Source: Erythrobacteraceae bacterium WH01K
Lineage (GTDB): Bacteria > Pseudomonadota > Alphaproteobacteria > Sphingomonadales > Sphingomonadaceae
DNA: 64,000 nt
Reading direction: 5' to 3'
Assembly (NCBI GenBank): GCA_027941995.1
Contig: CP115966.1
Coordinates: 2,418,001 to 2,482,000, forward strand
The notes beneath the pieces were generated by a model. That model was not told where the DNA came from. It ran no database searches and saw only the letters and a program-made list of their open reading frames with translations. Below are positions 39,610-47,951 of this stretch, piece by piece. Numbering within the stretch: position 1 is the first letter of the stretch; each line of letters begins with the position of its first letter. A program made the translations under genes and the position numbers.

Positions 39610-39858
39610 ATGGAACCGACTGCCGTCATTGCCATCACCGCCCTTGCCGGGCTGCTGGTCACCCTCGCCGCCTTGCTCAGGGCATGGCAGGGCTGGCTCC
39701 AGCTAAAGCGCACGGAACTGGAAAGCCGCCTCCCCCAGCGCGCGGCCGTCTCGCAGTCGGAGGGCGGTTCGCCGGAAGGCGCAGCGCGGATCGAGATTGC
39801 CGACCTGAAGGAACGCATCCGCAAGCTGGAAGCCATCGCCAGCGGGGTCGACCTCTAG
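39610..39858 (+). CDS. PspB-like tandem paralogue 6 (shortened)
   Basis: 82 residues with AGGAG eight bases before the ATG. Membrane helix at 5-24, basic WLQLKR stretch, then RIRKLEAIASG (73-79) ending GVDL. The motif is degenerate (LEAIASG for LERIVTD) and the E-I-E-x-L-R-D tail is lost. 54 bases separate it from paralogue 5. Its helix end matches PspB's R-I-x-x-L-E-x-I pattern. Confidence 0.72.
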   Translation: MEPTAVIAITALAGLLVTLAALLRAWQGWLQLKRTELESRLPQRAAVSQSEGGSPEGAARIEIADLKERIRKLEAIASGVDL

Positions 39859-39896
39859 AACTGGAATTTCACGCCGCGCTCGCTACATGGCGCGTC

Positions 39897-40304
39897 ATGC
39901 GAACACTCGACGACATCCGCGAAGAATACGAGTTCCTGGAAGGCGACGAGCGCTATCGCCTGCTGATCGAGCTGGGCCGCGACCTCGATCCTATGCCCGA
40001 TGCGCTGAAGACCGATGCCACGCTGGTTCGCGGCTGCTCGGCCAGCGTCTGGGTCTATCCGACCGAGAACGGCGAGCAACTGCACTTCCTCGCCGACAGC
40101 AACGCCGCCATCACGAAAGGCATCGTCGCCCTGGTGATCGCGGCCGTGCAGGACCAGCCCGCCGGCGCAGTCGCGCAAATGGATGTGACCGCGAAGCTCG
40201 AACCTTTCGACCTCGGCAACCAGCTCAGTTCCAACCGGACACAGGGCATTCCCAACATGATCGCCCTGGTAAAAGAACACGCTGCGCGCATCGCCAATTC
40301 CTGA
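39897..40304 (+). CDS. SufE-family cysteine desulfurase partner
   Basis: 135 residues from ATG 39897. RTLDDIREEYEFLEGDERYRLLIELGR opens the SufE fold; LVRGCSASVWVYP carries the sulfur-accepting C47. SufE proteins take persulfide sulfur from SufS/CsdA for iron-sulfur cluster assembly. No other suf gene is adjacent. It follows the psp array after 38 bases in the same direction and could be co-transcribed by read-through. Confidence 0.92.
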   Translation: MRTLDDIREEYEFLEGDERYRLLIELGRDLDPMPDALKTDATLVRGCSASVWVYPTENGEQLHFLADSNAAITKGIVALVIAAVQDQPAGAVAQMDVTAKLEPFDLGNQLSSNRTQGIPNMIALVKEHAARIANS

Positions 40305-40379
40305 GATTGGTTCTGCAGAAGGGGAACCGTTCACCGCGCCGGCCGCTGTAGAGCCATAGCTTTACAGGATTTTTCAGAC

Positions 40380-40541
40380 ATGATTGCCATCATTACACTT
40401 ATCGCAACGATCCTCCTGCCGCCGCTGGGCGTCGCGATGAAACACGGGCTGGACCGGGATTTCTGGATCAACCTGATCCTGACGATCATCTTTTTCGTGC
40501 CCGGGCTGCTGCACGGACTATACGTCAACTACTTGCGGTAA
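40380..40541 (+). CDS. YqaE/Pmp3-family small membrane protein
   Basis: 53 residues with two membrane helices: IITLIATILLPPLGVAM and WINLILTIIFFVPGLLHGLY joined by KHGLDRDF. This is the Pmp3/UPF0057 pattern (length 50-55). Relatives are induced by stress and affect membrane potential in yeast. Found between the SufE gene and convergent crtZ. Confidence 0.9.
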   Translation: MIAIITLIATILLPPLGVAMKHGLDRDFWINLILTIIFFVPGLLHGLYVNYLR

Positions 40542-40589
40542 TCGCGCACGGCAGGGTCCGTGACCGGATATATCGAAGGGCGTCGAGGT

Positions 40590-41132
40590 TCAGACCTCGG
40601 CGCCCCATTCGATTCCGGACGAGGCATCCCCGCCCGTGCGCGCGCCGGACCGGACGCGGGCGATCCCGGCATCCTTCTGCCGTTTCAGATCCGCCTTCAA
40701 TCTCGCCGGATCCCGCGCGAAGACGAAGCCGAAGCTTACGCCGCCTTCCTTGCCGATGGTTGCATGGTGGAGCCTGTGGGCCTGCACCAGCCGCTTCGCG
40801 TAGCCGCGCCTTGGGGACCATTTCCAGTAGCGCTGGTGCACCAGCCCGTCATGAACGAGCGTATAGATGACGCCGTAAAGCGTGATGCCGAAAGCCACCC
40901 ACCACAGTGCGTCGGACACGAGATAGCCGACGGCGAACATCCCGAAGACGATGGTGCCGAACACGACGGCGAACAGGTCGTTCTTCTCCAGCTTGCGATC
41001 ATGGGGTTCGTGGTGGTCGCGGTGCCATCCCCAGCCCCATCCATGCATGATGTATTTATGCGCCCACCAGGCGAACAGCTCCATCCCGATGACCGATGCA
41101 AGGACGATCAACGATATCTGCCACCAGCTCAT
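40590..41132 (-). CDS. crtZ: Beta-carotene 3-hydroxylase CrtZ
   Basis: 180 residues. Di-iron histidine motifs of the CrtZ/fatty-acid-hydroxylase family: HKYIMH (H25, H30), WHRDHHEPH (H37, H40, H41), HDGLVH and HRLHHA. Adds 3-hydroxyls to beta-ionone rings (zeaxanthin, or astaxanthin when CrtW also acts). Its ATG overlaps the crtW stop by 4 bases. No other carotenoid genes lie in the window. Confidence 0.95.
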   Translation of the reverse strand: MSWWQISLIVLASVIGMELFAWWAHKYIMHGWGWGWHRDHHEPHDRKLEKNDLFAVVFGTIVFGMFAVGYLVSDALWWVAFGITLYGVIYTLVHDGLVHQRYWKWSPRRGYAKRLVQAHRLHHATIGKEGGVSFGFVFARDPARLKADLKRQKDAGIARVRSGARTGGDASSGIEWGAEV

Positions 41133-41893
41133 GTCGCCACCCTAGACCGTGACGATGCCCTGCGCCACGCCGGAAGCCCCCACCACGGGACATTGGGCGC
41201 AAGATGGTGTTCGTGGTGATAGCCGAAATGGAAGCAGGTCATCAGGCTGGATAGCGTCCCGAAACGCTCGCTGCGCGCATTGTGCCGGTCGGGAAAACTG
41301 TCCTCCGCATGGCGATGCGGGCGGAAGGTTCCGAAATAGAACAGCTGGAGCGAGCTGAGGATGGCGGGCAAACCGTAGAGAAGGACGATCTTCCCGGCCG
41401 GAACGCCGAGGACCAGCCAGTAGGCGGCGACGATGCCGGATACGTAGGCCGCCGATTTCCAGCCGAAATATCGCCGCAGGAATGTCCCGTACCAGCGCAG
41501 GAAATCGGCCGGATTGTCGGCGTCGAAATCCGGATCGTCCCGCGTTCCGACATGGCGATGGTGGGCGAAATGAGCTTCGCGCATCCGGCGCCAGCCAAAG
41601 CCTGCATACAGGAACAGCAGGATTGCCCCGACCGCGCTGTTCAGCCGCGGCCAGCCGGGCGCCAGCGAGCCGTGCATGGCATCGTGGCTGACGATGAACA
41701 CGCCCACCGAAAGCCAGCAGAACGCCGCCGCCATCAGCAGTCCGAGCGGAAGCGTGGCCAGCGTCAGGTCGAATACGAACATTGCGTAGAAATGCAGGCC
41801 CAGCCAGGCGAGCACCACGGACAGCCCCAGCGCAAGGCCGATCGCCGCCTGCGATGCGTGATGTGTCGTGGATGATGCGAACGCATGGCTCAT
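41129..41893 (-). CDS. crtW: Beta-carotene ketolase CrtW
   Basis: 254 residues from ATG 41893, as in the CrtW family (240-260). Histidine boxes: HDAMHGS (H70, H74), HFAHHRH near 108-114 and HHEHH near the end; several membrane helices. Introduces 4-keto groups into beta-carotene, giving echinenone and canthaxanthin; with CrtZ, astaxanthin-type products are expected. The crtW-crtZ pair is translationally coupled. Confidence 0.92.
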   Translation of the reverse strand: MSHAFASSTTHHASQAAIGLALGLSVVLAWLGLHFYAMFVFDLTLATLPLGLLMAAAFCWLSVGVFIVSHDAMHGSLAPGWPRLNSAVGAILLFLYAGFGWRRMREAHFAHHRHVGTRDDPDFDADNPADFLRWYGTFLRRYFGWKSAAYVSGIVAAYWLVLGVPAGKIVLLYGLPAILSSLQLFYFGTFRPHRHAEDSFPDRHNARSERFGTLSSLMTCFHFGYHHEHHLAPNVPWWGLPAWRRASSRSRVAT

Positions 41894-41993
41894 GGGAAGC
41901 CGATATAGTATCCTGCAAGCCTGCGCAAAAGGTCGCCCTTCGGCCAGCCTCTTGCCTTGCAGGGCCATGCGTTAGCCTGCGAGCGACGGCGTA

Positions 41994-42404
41994 TTACGAG
42001 GCAGCCTGGTCCCGCAGGTTGAAATAGGACCGGATTTCCTCCCCGATACGCGCCGGCTTCAGGCTTTCCGCATCGATGCAGCACCAGCTCGATTTCACCT
42101 CGGCCAGGACTTCGCCGCCGCGTTCGATCACCGTGGAGTAGAATGCCCGTGCCCCCCGCGTGCTTTCCAGCACGGTGCGGGCGATCACGTCGTCTTCCAG
42201 GAAGGCAGGCTTGCGATAGGTAATCTCGTGCTTCAGCGCGACCCATGCGCGGCTGGCAACCGCATCGTCCGGCGCGAACTTGCGCCAATGCGCCAGCACC
42301 GCATCCTGCACCCAGCCCAGATAGCGGGCGTTGTTCACATGCCCCATAAAATCGATATCGTCGGGCAGGATCTTGATCGGAAAGGCGAAGGGCTTTGCTG
42401 ACAT
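41994..42404 (-). CDS. YbgC/FadM-type acyl-CoA thioesterase
   Basis: 136 residues, 4HBT hotdog fold. LPDDIDFMGHVNNARYLGW contains the active-site aspartate and the HVNN block that mark this family; KHEITYRKPAFLEDDV follows. Hydrolyses acyl-CoA thioesters; substrate not predictable. Divergent from leuC. Confidence 0.9.
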   Translation of the reverse strand: MSAKPFAFPIKILPDDIDFMGHVNNARYLGWVQDAVLAHWRKFAPDDAVASRAWVALKHEITYRKPAFLEDDVIARTVLESTRGARAFYSTVIERGGEVLAEVKSSWCCIDAESLKPARIGEEIRSYFNLRDQAAS

Positions 42405-42421
42405 GATTGTAAGTTAAGCGA

Positions 42422-42433
42422 AGAAACGTTTCT
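42422..42433. promoter_or_regulatory. 12-base palindrome between thioesterase and leuC
   Basis: AGAAACGTTTCT is a perfect palindrome in the 104-base divergent intergenic region. It could be an operator for either gene; it may also be chance. No regulator gene is next to it. Confidence 0.25.
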
Positions 42434-42508
42434 ATTCCATGACCCGTATTTGCTTGGGCGCGATAATCTTGCGGATGTTGCGGAATGGTCGCAATGCTGC
42501 GTTCCATC

Positions 42509-43942
42509 ATGGCCAGCAAACCCCGCACGCTTTACGAAAAAATCTGGGATGCCCACGTGGTCGAACGGCGCGGCGATGGAACCGCGCTCGTCTATATCGA
42601 CCGCCATCTCGTCCACGAAGTGACCAGTCCGCAGGCGTTCGAGGCGCTGCGGCTTGCCGGACGCAAGGTTCGCCGGCCTGACCTGACGCTGGCCGTACCC
42701 GACCACAATGTCGCAACCACGGCGCGGATCGATGCGGATGGCAAGCCTTTGCCCATCGTCGACCCGCTGAGCGCGCAGCAGCTCGACGCGCTGGAGCGCA
42801 ATACGGCGGAATTCGGCGTTCCCTACATTCCCGCGACCGCGCAGGCGCAGGGCATCGTCCATGTCGTCGGCCCGGAGCAGGGCTTTTCCCTGCCGGGCGC
42901 GACCATCGTATGCGGCGATTCTCATACGGCGGCCCATGGCGGGATCGGCGCGCTCGCCTTCGGCATCGGGACGAGCGAGGTCGAGCACGTACTGGCGACC
43001 CAGACCCTGCTCCTCCCGCAATCGAAGACGATGGAAGTGCGGGTAAAGGGCACGCTCGGCCCCGGTATTACCGCGAAGGACCTGATCCTCCACATCATCG
43101 GTGTCATCGGAACGGCGGGCGGCACGGGCCATGTCATCGAATATCGCGGTGAGGTTTTCGAGGCGATGTCGGTCGAAAGCCGGCTGACCGTCTGCAATAT
43201 GAGCATCGAGGCCGGCGCCCGGGCAGGCATCATCGCGCCCGACGACACGGTCTTCGCTTACCTGAAGGACCGCCCCTATGCGCCGCAGGGCGAGGACTGG
43301 GACACGGCGGTCGCATGGTGGCGTAGCCTTGCCACCGATCCCGGTGCCGAGTTCGACACCAGCGTCGTGATCGACGCCGCCGATGTCGAACCGACGGTCA
43401 CCTGGGGCACCAGCCCCGAGGATACAGCCGCCATCGGCGAGAAGGTGCCCGATCCCGCCTCTTTCGCCGATCCGTCCAAACAGGCGGCGGCGCGGCGCAG
43501 TCTCGATTACATGGGCCTGACGCCGGGCCAGAAACTGTCCGAAGTTCCGGTCGAGAATATCTTCATCGGCAGTTGCACGAACAGCCGGATAGAGGATTTG
43601 CGCGCCGCAGCTGAAATCCTGCGCGGACGCAGGAAAGCGGACGGGGTCCGGTGGGCCATTGCCGTGCCGGGATCGGGCCTCGTCAAGAAACAGGCCGAGG
43701 ACGAAGGGCTGGACAGGATATTCACCGAGGCAGGATTCGAATGGCGCGAGCCGGGCTGTTCCGCCTGCCTCGCCATGAATCCGGACAAGGTACCTGCCGG
43801 GGAGCGCTGCGCCTCCACGTCGAACCGGAACTTCGTGGGCAGGCAAGGCCCCGGCGCGCGCACGCATTTGATGAGCCCTGCCATGGCTGCCGCCGCTGCC
43901 GTCACGGGACGGCTCACCGACGTGCGCGACCTGACCGGCTGA
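42509..43942 (+). CDS. leuC: 3-isopropylmalate dehydratase, large subunit
   Basis: 477 residues from ATG 42509 (in-frame ATGs lie up to 24 bases earlier; none has a clear ribosome site). Aconitase-family signatures: [51 protein letters not shown] and [11 protein letters not shown] supply the [4Fe-4S] cysteines. With LeuD isomerises 2- to 3-isopropylmalate in leucine synthesis. A small membrane protein gene separates it from leuD. Confidence 0.97.
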   Translation: MASKPRTLYEKIWDAHVVERRGDGTALVYIDRHLVHEVTSPQAFEALRLAGRKVRRPDLTLAVPDHNVATTARIDADGKPLPIVDPLSAQQLDALERNTAEFGVPYIPATAQAQGIVHVVGPEQGFSLPGATIVCGDSHTAAHGGIGALAFGIGTSEVEHVLATQTLLLPQSKTMEVRVKGTLGPGITAKDLILHIIGVIGTAGGTGHVIEYRGEVFEAMSVESRLTVCNMSIEAGARAGIIAPDDTVFAYLKDRPYAPQGEDWDTAVAWWRSLATDPGAEFDTSVVIDAADVEPTVTWGTSPEDTAAIGEKVPDPASFADPSKQAAARRSLDYMGLTPGQKLSEVPVENIFIGSCTNSRIEDLRAAAEILRGRRKADGVRWAIAVPGSGLVKKQAEDEGLDRIFTEAGFEWREPGCSACLAMNPDKVPAGERCASTSNRNFVGRQGPGARTHLMSPAMAAAAAVTGRLTDVRDLTG

Positions 43943-44006
43943 CAATCGGCTTCCCGGCGGCCCCTCTCCCCTTGAACCGACCATCCTACCGTCCCAAGAG
44001 AAATCC

Positions 44007-44168
44007 ATGACGAAGAAAATTACCGGAAAAGCTGCCGCATCGGTCGGCGCTGCCATCGGCTCTGCCGCCATCGCCGCGGCCCTGCTTTATGCGAACAAGC
44101 GCCGCAAAAGAAACGAGCCGCAACAGCCCGGCCCCATCCCCTCGGGCGAAAACCCGGAGACGGACTGA
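44007..44168 (+). CDS. 53-residue single-helix protein between leuC and leuD
   Basis: Starts [19 protein letters not shown], with one Ala/Gly-rich hydrophobic helix (about 9-28), the basic cluster KRRKR and a Pro-rich tail ending ETD. AAGAG is a modest ribosome site. Its stop overlaps the leuD start by one base (TGATG), so it is made with leuD. I recognise no domain; short proteins in this place have sometimes been labelled isopropylmalate isomerase only because of position. Confidence 0.72.
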   Translation: MTKKITGKAAASVGAAIGSAAIAAALLYANKRRKRNEPQQPGPIPSGENPETD

Positions 44169-44785
44169 TGCAGAAGGTGCGGGAAGTGGGAGGTCGCGCA
44201 ATTCCCTTCGGCGCGGCGAATGTCGATACGGACATCATCATTCCCGCCCACTGGCTGAAGACGATCACCCGCGAAGGACTGGGCCGCGGGGCCTTCGAAA
44301 CCTTGCGCGAAGACCCGGACAACATCTTCGATTCCGACGAATATGCCGGATCGCCCATACTGATCGCGGGCGATAATTTCGGCTGCGGGTCCAGCCGTGA
44401 ACATGCGGCCTGGGCGCTGAGGGACCTCGGCATCACCGCCGTCATCGCGGCGAGCTTTTCCGACATATTTGCCGGTAACGCCTTCAAGAACGGCATCGTG
44501 ACGGTCGCGCTGCCGCAAGAGCAGATCAACCGCCTGATGGAGGTCGCGCAGACCGACCCCGTGTCCATCGACCTCGAAAACCAGGTCGTCACCACACCGT
44601 ATCAGGACCGCTTCACCTTCGAGATGGATGCGTTCCGCAAGCAATGCCTGATGGAAGGCCTGGACGAGGTCGGACTGACCCTTGCCCGGAACGATGCCAT
44701 CGCAGACTATGAAGGCCGGCAGGGCGCGAACATGCCGTGGCTGGCCCACCCGGAAAACCATAAAGAGGAGAGAGCAACGACATGA
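44168..44785 (+). CDS. leuD: 3-isopropylmalate dehydratase, small subunit
   Basis: 205 residues. [19 protein letters not shown] is the swivel-domain start and [18 protein letters not shown] the active-site loop of the family. Pairs with LeuC. Followed by a quinone oxidoreductase gene whose start overlaps its stop (ATGA). leuB and leuA are not in the window. Confidence 0.97.
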   Translation: MQKVREVGGRAIPFGAANVDTDIIIPAHWLKTITREGLGRGAFETLREDPDNIFDSDEYAGSPILIAGDNFGCGSSREHAAWALRDLGITAVIAASFSDIFAGNAFKNGIVTVALPQEQINRLMEVAQTDPVSIDLENQVVTTPYQDRFTFEMDAFRKQCLMEGLDEVGLTLARNDAIADYEGRQGANMPWLAHPENHKEERATT

Positions 44786-45780
44786 AAGCCCTGCTGAGCA
44801 AGGAAACCGGCGGACCCGAAACCCTGGTCATCGAAGATATCGAGGATCCGGTTGCCGGCGAGGGACAGGTCGTCGTGAAAGTGGCAGCCTGCGCCATCAA
44901 CTATCCCGATGCACTGATCATCCGCGACATGTACCAGTTCAAACCGGAACGCCCCTTTTCCCCCGGCGGCGAGATTTCCGGCACGATCGAAAGCGTCGGC
45001 GAAGGCGTCACCGGGTGGAAGGTCGGCGACCGCATCCTGTCGGGTGTCGGTAATGGGGGTCTGCGCGAGAAGATCGCCGTCGATGCATCCCGCATGTTCA
45101 AGGTTCCGGACGGGATCGATACCGTCGACGCCTCCGCCCTGTTGATGACCTATGGCACGACCATTCACGGGCTGAAGGATCGCGGCGACATCAAGGAAGG
45201 CGAAACGGTGCTGGTCCTGGGCGCGGCAGGCGGCGTCGGCCTATCGGCGGTGGAACTTGCCAAGGCCTATGGCGCCCGCGTCGTCGCTGCCGTCTCTACC
45301 GAGGAGAAGGCCGAAGTCGCGAAGAAGGCGGGCGCGGATGAAACCGTCATCTACCCCCGCGCGCCGTTCGACAAGGATACGAGCAAGGCGCTGGCCGCTG
45401 CGTTCAAGGATGCCGTCGGGCCGAACGGCGCAGACATCGTCTACGACATCGTCGGCGGCGACTATTCGGAACCGGCGCTTCGCTCGATCGCATGGGAAGG
45501 CCGCTTTCTGGTGGTCGGCTTCCCCGCAGGCATCGCGAAGATGCCGCTCAACCTGACCCTGCTGAAGAGCTGCGATATCCGCGGTGTGTTCTGGGGTGCG
45601 TTCACCGCGCGCGAGCCGGAACGCAACCAGCGCAATATCGAGGAACTGTTCGATCTCTGGAAAGCCGGAAAGATCAGCCCGCTGATCAGCGAAACCTATC
45701 CGCTGGCCAAGGCGCACGAAGCGATTGCCAAGCTGGAAAACCGCGGCGCCATCGGCAAGCTCGTCGTAACGATGGACTAG
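44782..45780 (+). CDS. Zinc-free NADPH:quinone oxidoreductase family protein
   Basis: 332 residues, medium-chain dehydrogenase/reductase family. The N-terminal catalytic domain includes [15 protein letters not shown] and [13 protein letters not shown]; the cofactor site [19 protein letters not shown] lies near 149-167. Zinc ligands of alcohol dehydrogenases are absent. Joined to leuD by an overlap, which suggests co-expression; physiological substrate unknown. Confidence 0.9.
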   Translation: MKALLSKETGGPETLVIEDIEDPVAGEGQVVVKVAACAINYPDALIIRDMYQFKPERPFSPGGEISGTIESVGEGVTGWKVGDRILSGVGNGGLREKIAVDASRMFKVPDGIDTVDASALLMTYGTTIHGLKDRGDIKEGETVLVLGAAGGVGLSAVELAKAYGARVVAAVSTEEKAEVAKKAGADETVIYPRAPFDKDTSKALAAAFKDAVGPNGADIVYDIVGGDYSEPALRSIAWEGRFLVVGFPAGIAKMPLNLTLLKSCDIRGVFWGAFTAREPERNQRNIEELFDLWKAGKISPLISETYPLAKAHEAIAKLENRGAIGKLVVTMD

Positions 45781-45830
45781 GCTTCTCCAGCCCCCTATCT
45801 GGGGCGGGAGACATTTCAACTGGGGACGTC

Positions 45831-46154
45831 ATGACAGACTTCAACGACCGCCGGAAAGGCGAGGAAAGCAAGTTCGCGATGGACGAGGAAACGGCCTTCA
45901 AGGTCGCGGCCCGCCGCAATCGCATGCTCGGCGAGTGGGCCGCGGACCTCATGGGCCTGACCGAGGAGGAAACCGATTCCTACAAGAAAGCCGTCGTGCA
46001 GGCGGATTTCGAGGAAGCGGGCGACGAGGATGTCATCCGCAAGGTCCTGGGCGACCTGACCGCCGCCGAATGCGACGTCTCGGAAGACGACATCCGTACC
46101 AAGCTGGACGAATGCGCCGTGGAGGCGCGCCGCCAGTTGATGAGCGAGAGCTGA
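45831..46154 (+). CDS. DUF1476 protein, alphaproteobacterial F1-ATPase inhibitor (zeta subunit)
   Basis: 107 residues, all-helical and highly charged: FNDRRKGEESKFAMDEETAFKV, then AARRNRMLGEWAADLMGL and acidic C-terminal helices. This is the family whose Paracoccus member (zeta subunit) blocks ATP hydrolysis by F1-ATPase, as mitochondrial IF1 does. First of three small genes (DUF1476, bolA, grxD) that often occur together in alphaproteobacteria. Confidence 0.9.
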   Translation: MTDFNDRRKGEESKFAMDEETAFKVAARRNRMLGEWAADLMGLTEEETDSYKKAVVQADFEEAGDEDVIRKVLGDLTAAECDVSEDDIRTKLDECAVEARRQLMSES

Positions 46155-46165
46155 GGGGACGCGCC

Positions 46166-46399
46166 ATGCCGATGTCCGCATCCGAAATCGAAGGCATGAT
46201 CAAGGCGGCCCTGCCCGATGCAGAGGTCGAGATGCGCGATCTGGCCGGTGACAACGATCACTGGGCCGCCCATGTCGTCTCGCCCGCCTTCGCCGGCAAG
46301 AGCCGGGTTGCCCAGCACAAGATGGTCTACGAAGCGCTGGGCGGGAAAATGGGCGGCGTGCTCCATGCCTTGCAACTGACGACACAAGCCCCAGATTGA
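46166..46399 (+). CDS. BolA family protein
   Basis: 77 residues with GAGGGG seven bases upstream. SASEIEGMIKAALPDAEVEMRDL, the HWAAHVVSPAFAGKSRVAQHKMVYEAL core and GVLHALQLTT match the short BolA branch (IbaG-like). BolA proteins bind [2Fe-2S] clusters jointly with CGFS glutaredoxins; grxD is the next gene, 81 bases downstream. Confidence 0.92.
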   Translation: MPMSASEIEGMIKAALPDAEVEMRDLAGDNDHWAAHVVSPAFAGKSRVAQHKMVYEALGGKMGGVLHALQLTTQAPD

Positions 46400-46480
46400 T
46401 AGCGGCCCTGCCGGCCCGACTGGCGAGGCCCCGACGCTTCGAGCACGAATTCAATCAAAGACCTACAGGCGCACACAGCC

Positions 46481-46810
46481 ATGACCGATATCAAATCACG
46501 CATTTCCGGCATTGTCGGCGACAACGACGTCGTTCTCTTCATGAAGGGTACGCCGCTGTTCCCGCAATGCGGATTTTCCAGCCGCGCCGTTGCGATCCTG
46601 GACCATTGCGGCGTCGCGTATGAAAGCGTCGACGTGCTGCAGGACCAGGAAATCCGTTCCGGCATCAAGGAATATTCCGACTGGCCGACCATCCCCCAGC
46701 TTTACGTGAAGGGCGAATTCCTGGGCGGCAGCGACATCATGATGGAAATGTTCGAGGCTGGCGAATTGCAGCAGACCATGGACGAGAAAGGCGTGGCCAA
46801 GGCGTCCTGA
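46481..46810 (+). CDS. grxD: Monothiol glutaredoxin Grx4 type
   Basis: 109 residues. CGFS active site (C30) within MKGTPLFPQCGFSSRAV, WPTIPQLYVKGEFLGG and SDIMMEMFEAGEL. Holds and delivers [2Fe-2S] clusters with BolA and glutathione. Followed by a strong terminator shared with a candidate small RNA on the other strand. Confidence 0.97.
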   Translation: MTDIKSRISGIVGDNDVVLFMKGTPLFPQCGFSSRAVAILDHCGVAYESVDVLQDQEIRSGIKEYSDWPTIPQLYVKGEFLGGSDIMMEMFEAGELQQTMDEKGVAKAS

Positions 46811-46839
46811 TCCTGCCTTCTTCCTGCGAAGGACAAACG

Positions 46840-46872
46840 AAAAAAGGCCCGCGACGATCGCGGGCCTTTTTT
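46840..46872. terminator. Bidirectional Rho-independent terminator
   Basis: AAAAAAGGCCCGCGA (46840-46854), CGA loop, TCGCGGGCCTTTTTT (46858-46872). With the A and T tracts the stem is perfect and works in either direction: it ends grxD on the plus strand, and on the minus strand it closes the putative small RNA. Confidence 0.9.
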
Positions 46873-46941
46873 GTTTCGGGGGGAGGCGGGATCGGGGGAC
46901 CAGGAGTGATCCCGCCTCGATACTCGAAGACCATTCGGGTG
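46840..46941 (-). ncRNA. Candidate small RNA, sigma-54-type promoter
   Basis: On the minus strand a sigma-54-like element (46951-46967) predicts a start near 46941. The transcript would hold a small 5' hairpin (CGAA-TGGTC-TTCG), a perfect 11-bp stem (GAGGCGGGATC with GATCCCGCCTC) with a C-rich 14-base loop containing CUCC, a short C/A linker and the bidirectional terminator: about 100 nt. C-rich loops with CUCC are common in alphaproteobacterial small RNAs that pair with ribosome sites. No coding frame is evident. Expression not shown. Confidence 0.4.
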
Positions 46942-46950
46942 CCCTACCTT

Positions 46951-46967
46951 ATGCATCCCCCGTGCCA
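46951..46967 (-). promoter_or_regulatory. Sigma-54-like -24/-12 element before the candidate small RNA
   Basis: On the minus strand: TGGCACG-GGGG-ATGCAT. The -24 half is identical to the psp promoter and the consensus; the -12 half is ATGC for TTGC. GG and GC are exactly 10 bases apart. GG-N10-GC alone is frequent in GC-rich DNA, so the full TGGCACG is the supporting point. Confidence 0.4.
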
Positions 46968-47132
46968 GACGCACTGACACGCAGGTTTGCGCGGGTTTCA
47001 TGGTGAAGACCGGTTTAAGGCCCGCTCGCTGTGTAAACTCCTCCGACACCTAGGGGCGGGCCGAGTGGTGCCGTTTCCCGGCGCTCATTTCCATACTTGG
47101 CATCGCGCGCAGTCTTGGCCACTATCGCGCTC

Positions 47133-47948
47133 ATGTCCGCATCCCCTGAACAGACGCCCGGTGGTTCCAGTCCCGATACCAGAGGAACGCCGAACGGCAT
47201 CCCGGCTGCAACCGTCATCATCTTCCGCAACGGGCCAGAGGGTGAGCCGCCCGAAATCCTCATGACCGTCCGTTCGAAGACCATGACCTTTGCGGGCGGC
47301 ATGGCGGTCTTTCCCGGCGGGCGCGTCGATCCTGCCGATTTCGAATTGGGCCGCGCGCTGTCGTCCGGCATCGACCCGGAAGAAGCCGCCCACCAGATCG
47401 CAGTCGTGCGCGAGACGCTGGAAGAAACGGGGCTCGCCGTCGGGCTTGCAGGCGACATCGACGCACAAAAGGCGCGAGGCGCAAGGGCCCTGCTGGAACA
47501 GACCGTCGCGCTTGCCCCGGTGCTCGATGAATTCAACTGGTCGCTCGACCTTGCACAGCTGACGCCTTTCGCCCGATGGTTCCCGAGGAACGAGAAGATA
47601 CCGCGCGTTTACGACACGCGCTTCTACCTCGCCAATCTCGGCACCGGGGCCGTCGATGTCGCAGTCGACCAGTCGGAAAACACCCGCCTGTTCTGGGTCA
47701 GCGCAAAGGGCGCGCTGGAGATGGCGGACAAGGGGGACATCAAGCTGATCTTCCCGACCCGCCGAAACCTGGAACGGCTCGCCCTGTTCGGCAGCTTCGA
47801 AGAAGCAAGGGCCCATGCGGAAGCGACACCGGTCAGAACGATCATCCCGCAGATCGACACCACCGGCGATCGCCCAATGCTGCGAATCATGGAAGACGCA
47901 GGCTATCCCGTCACCGCCGAATTGCTGGACAGCGTGGCAAGGGGCTGA
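47133..47948 (+). CDS. Nudix hydrolase
   Basis: 271 residues from ATG 47133. The Nudix helix is seen as AVVRETLEETGLA (R-E-x-x-E-E-x-G), preceded by GGMAVFPGGRVD. The C-terminal helical half (FARWFPRN, RLFWVSAKGALEM) fits the long Nudix branch related to NUDT19/CoA or nucleotide pyrophosphatases. Substrate unknown. Convergent with bioA. Confidence 0.9.
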   Translation: MSASPEQTPGGSSPDTRGTPNGIPAATVIIFRNGPEGEPPEILMTVRSKTMTFAGGMAVFPGGRVDPADFELGRALSSGIDPEEAAHQIAVVRETLEETGLAVGLAGDIDAQKARGARALLEQTVALAPVLDEFNWSLDLAQLTPFARWFPRNEKIPRVYDTRFYLANLGTGAVDVAVDQSENTRLFWVSAKGALEMADKGDIKLIFPTRRNLERLALFGSFEEARAHAEATPVRTIIPQIDTTGDRPMLRIMEDAGYPVTAELLDSVARG

Positions 47949-47951
47949 GCC

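Noticed and set aside
40321-40350. GGAAC before the Pmp3 gene as an EcfG (general stress) promoter
   Set aside because: No CGTT or GTT -10 element at 16-19 bases downstream.
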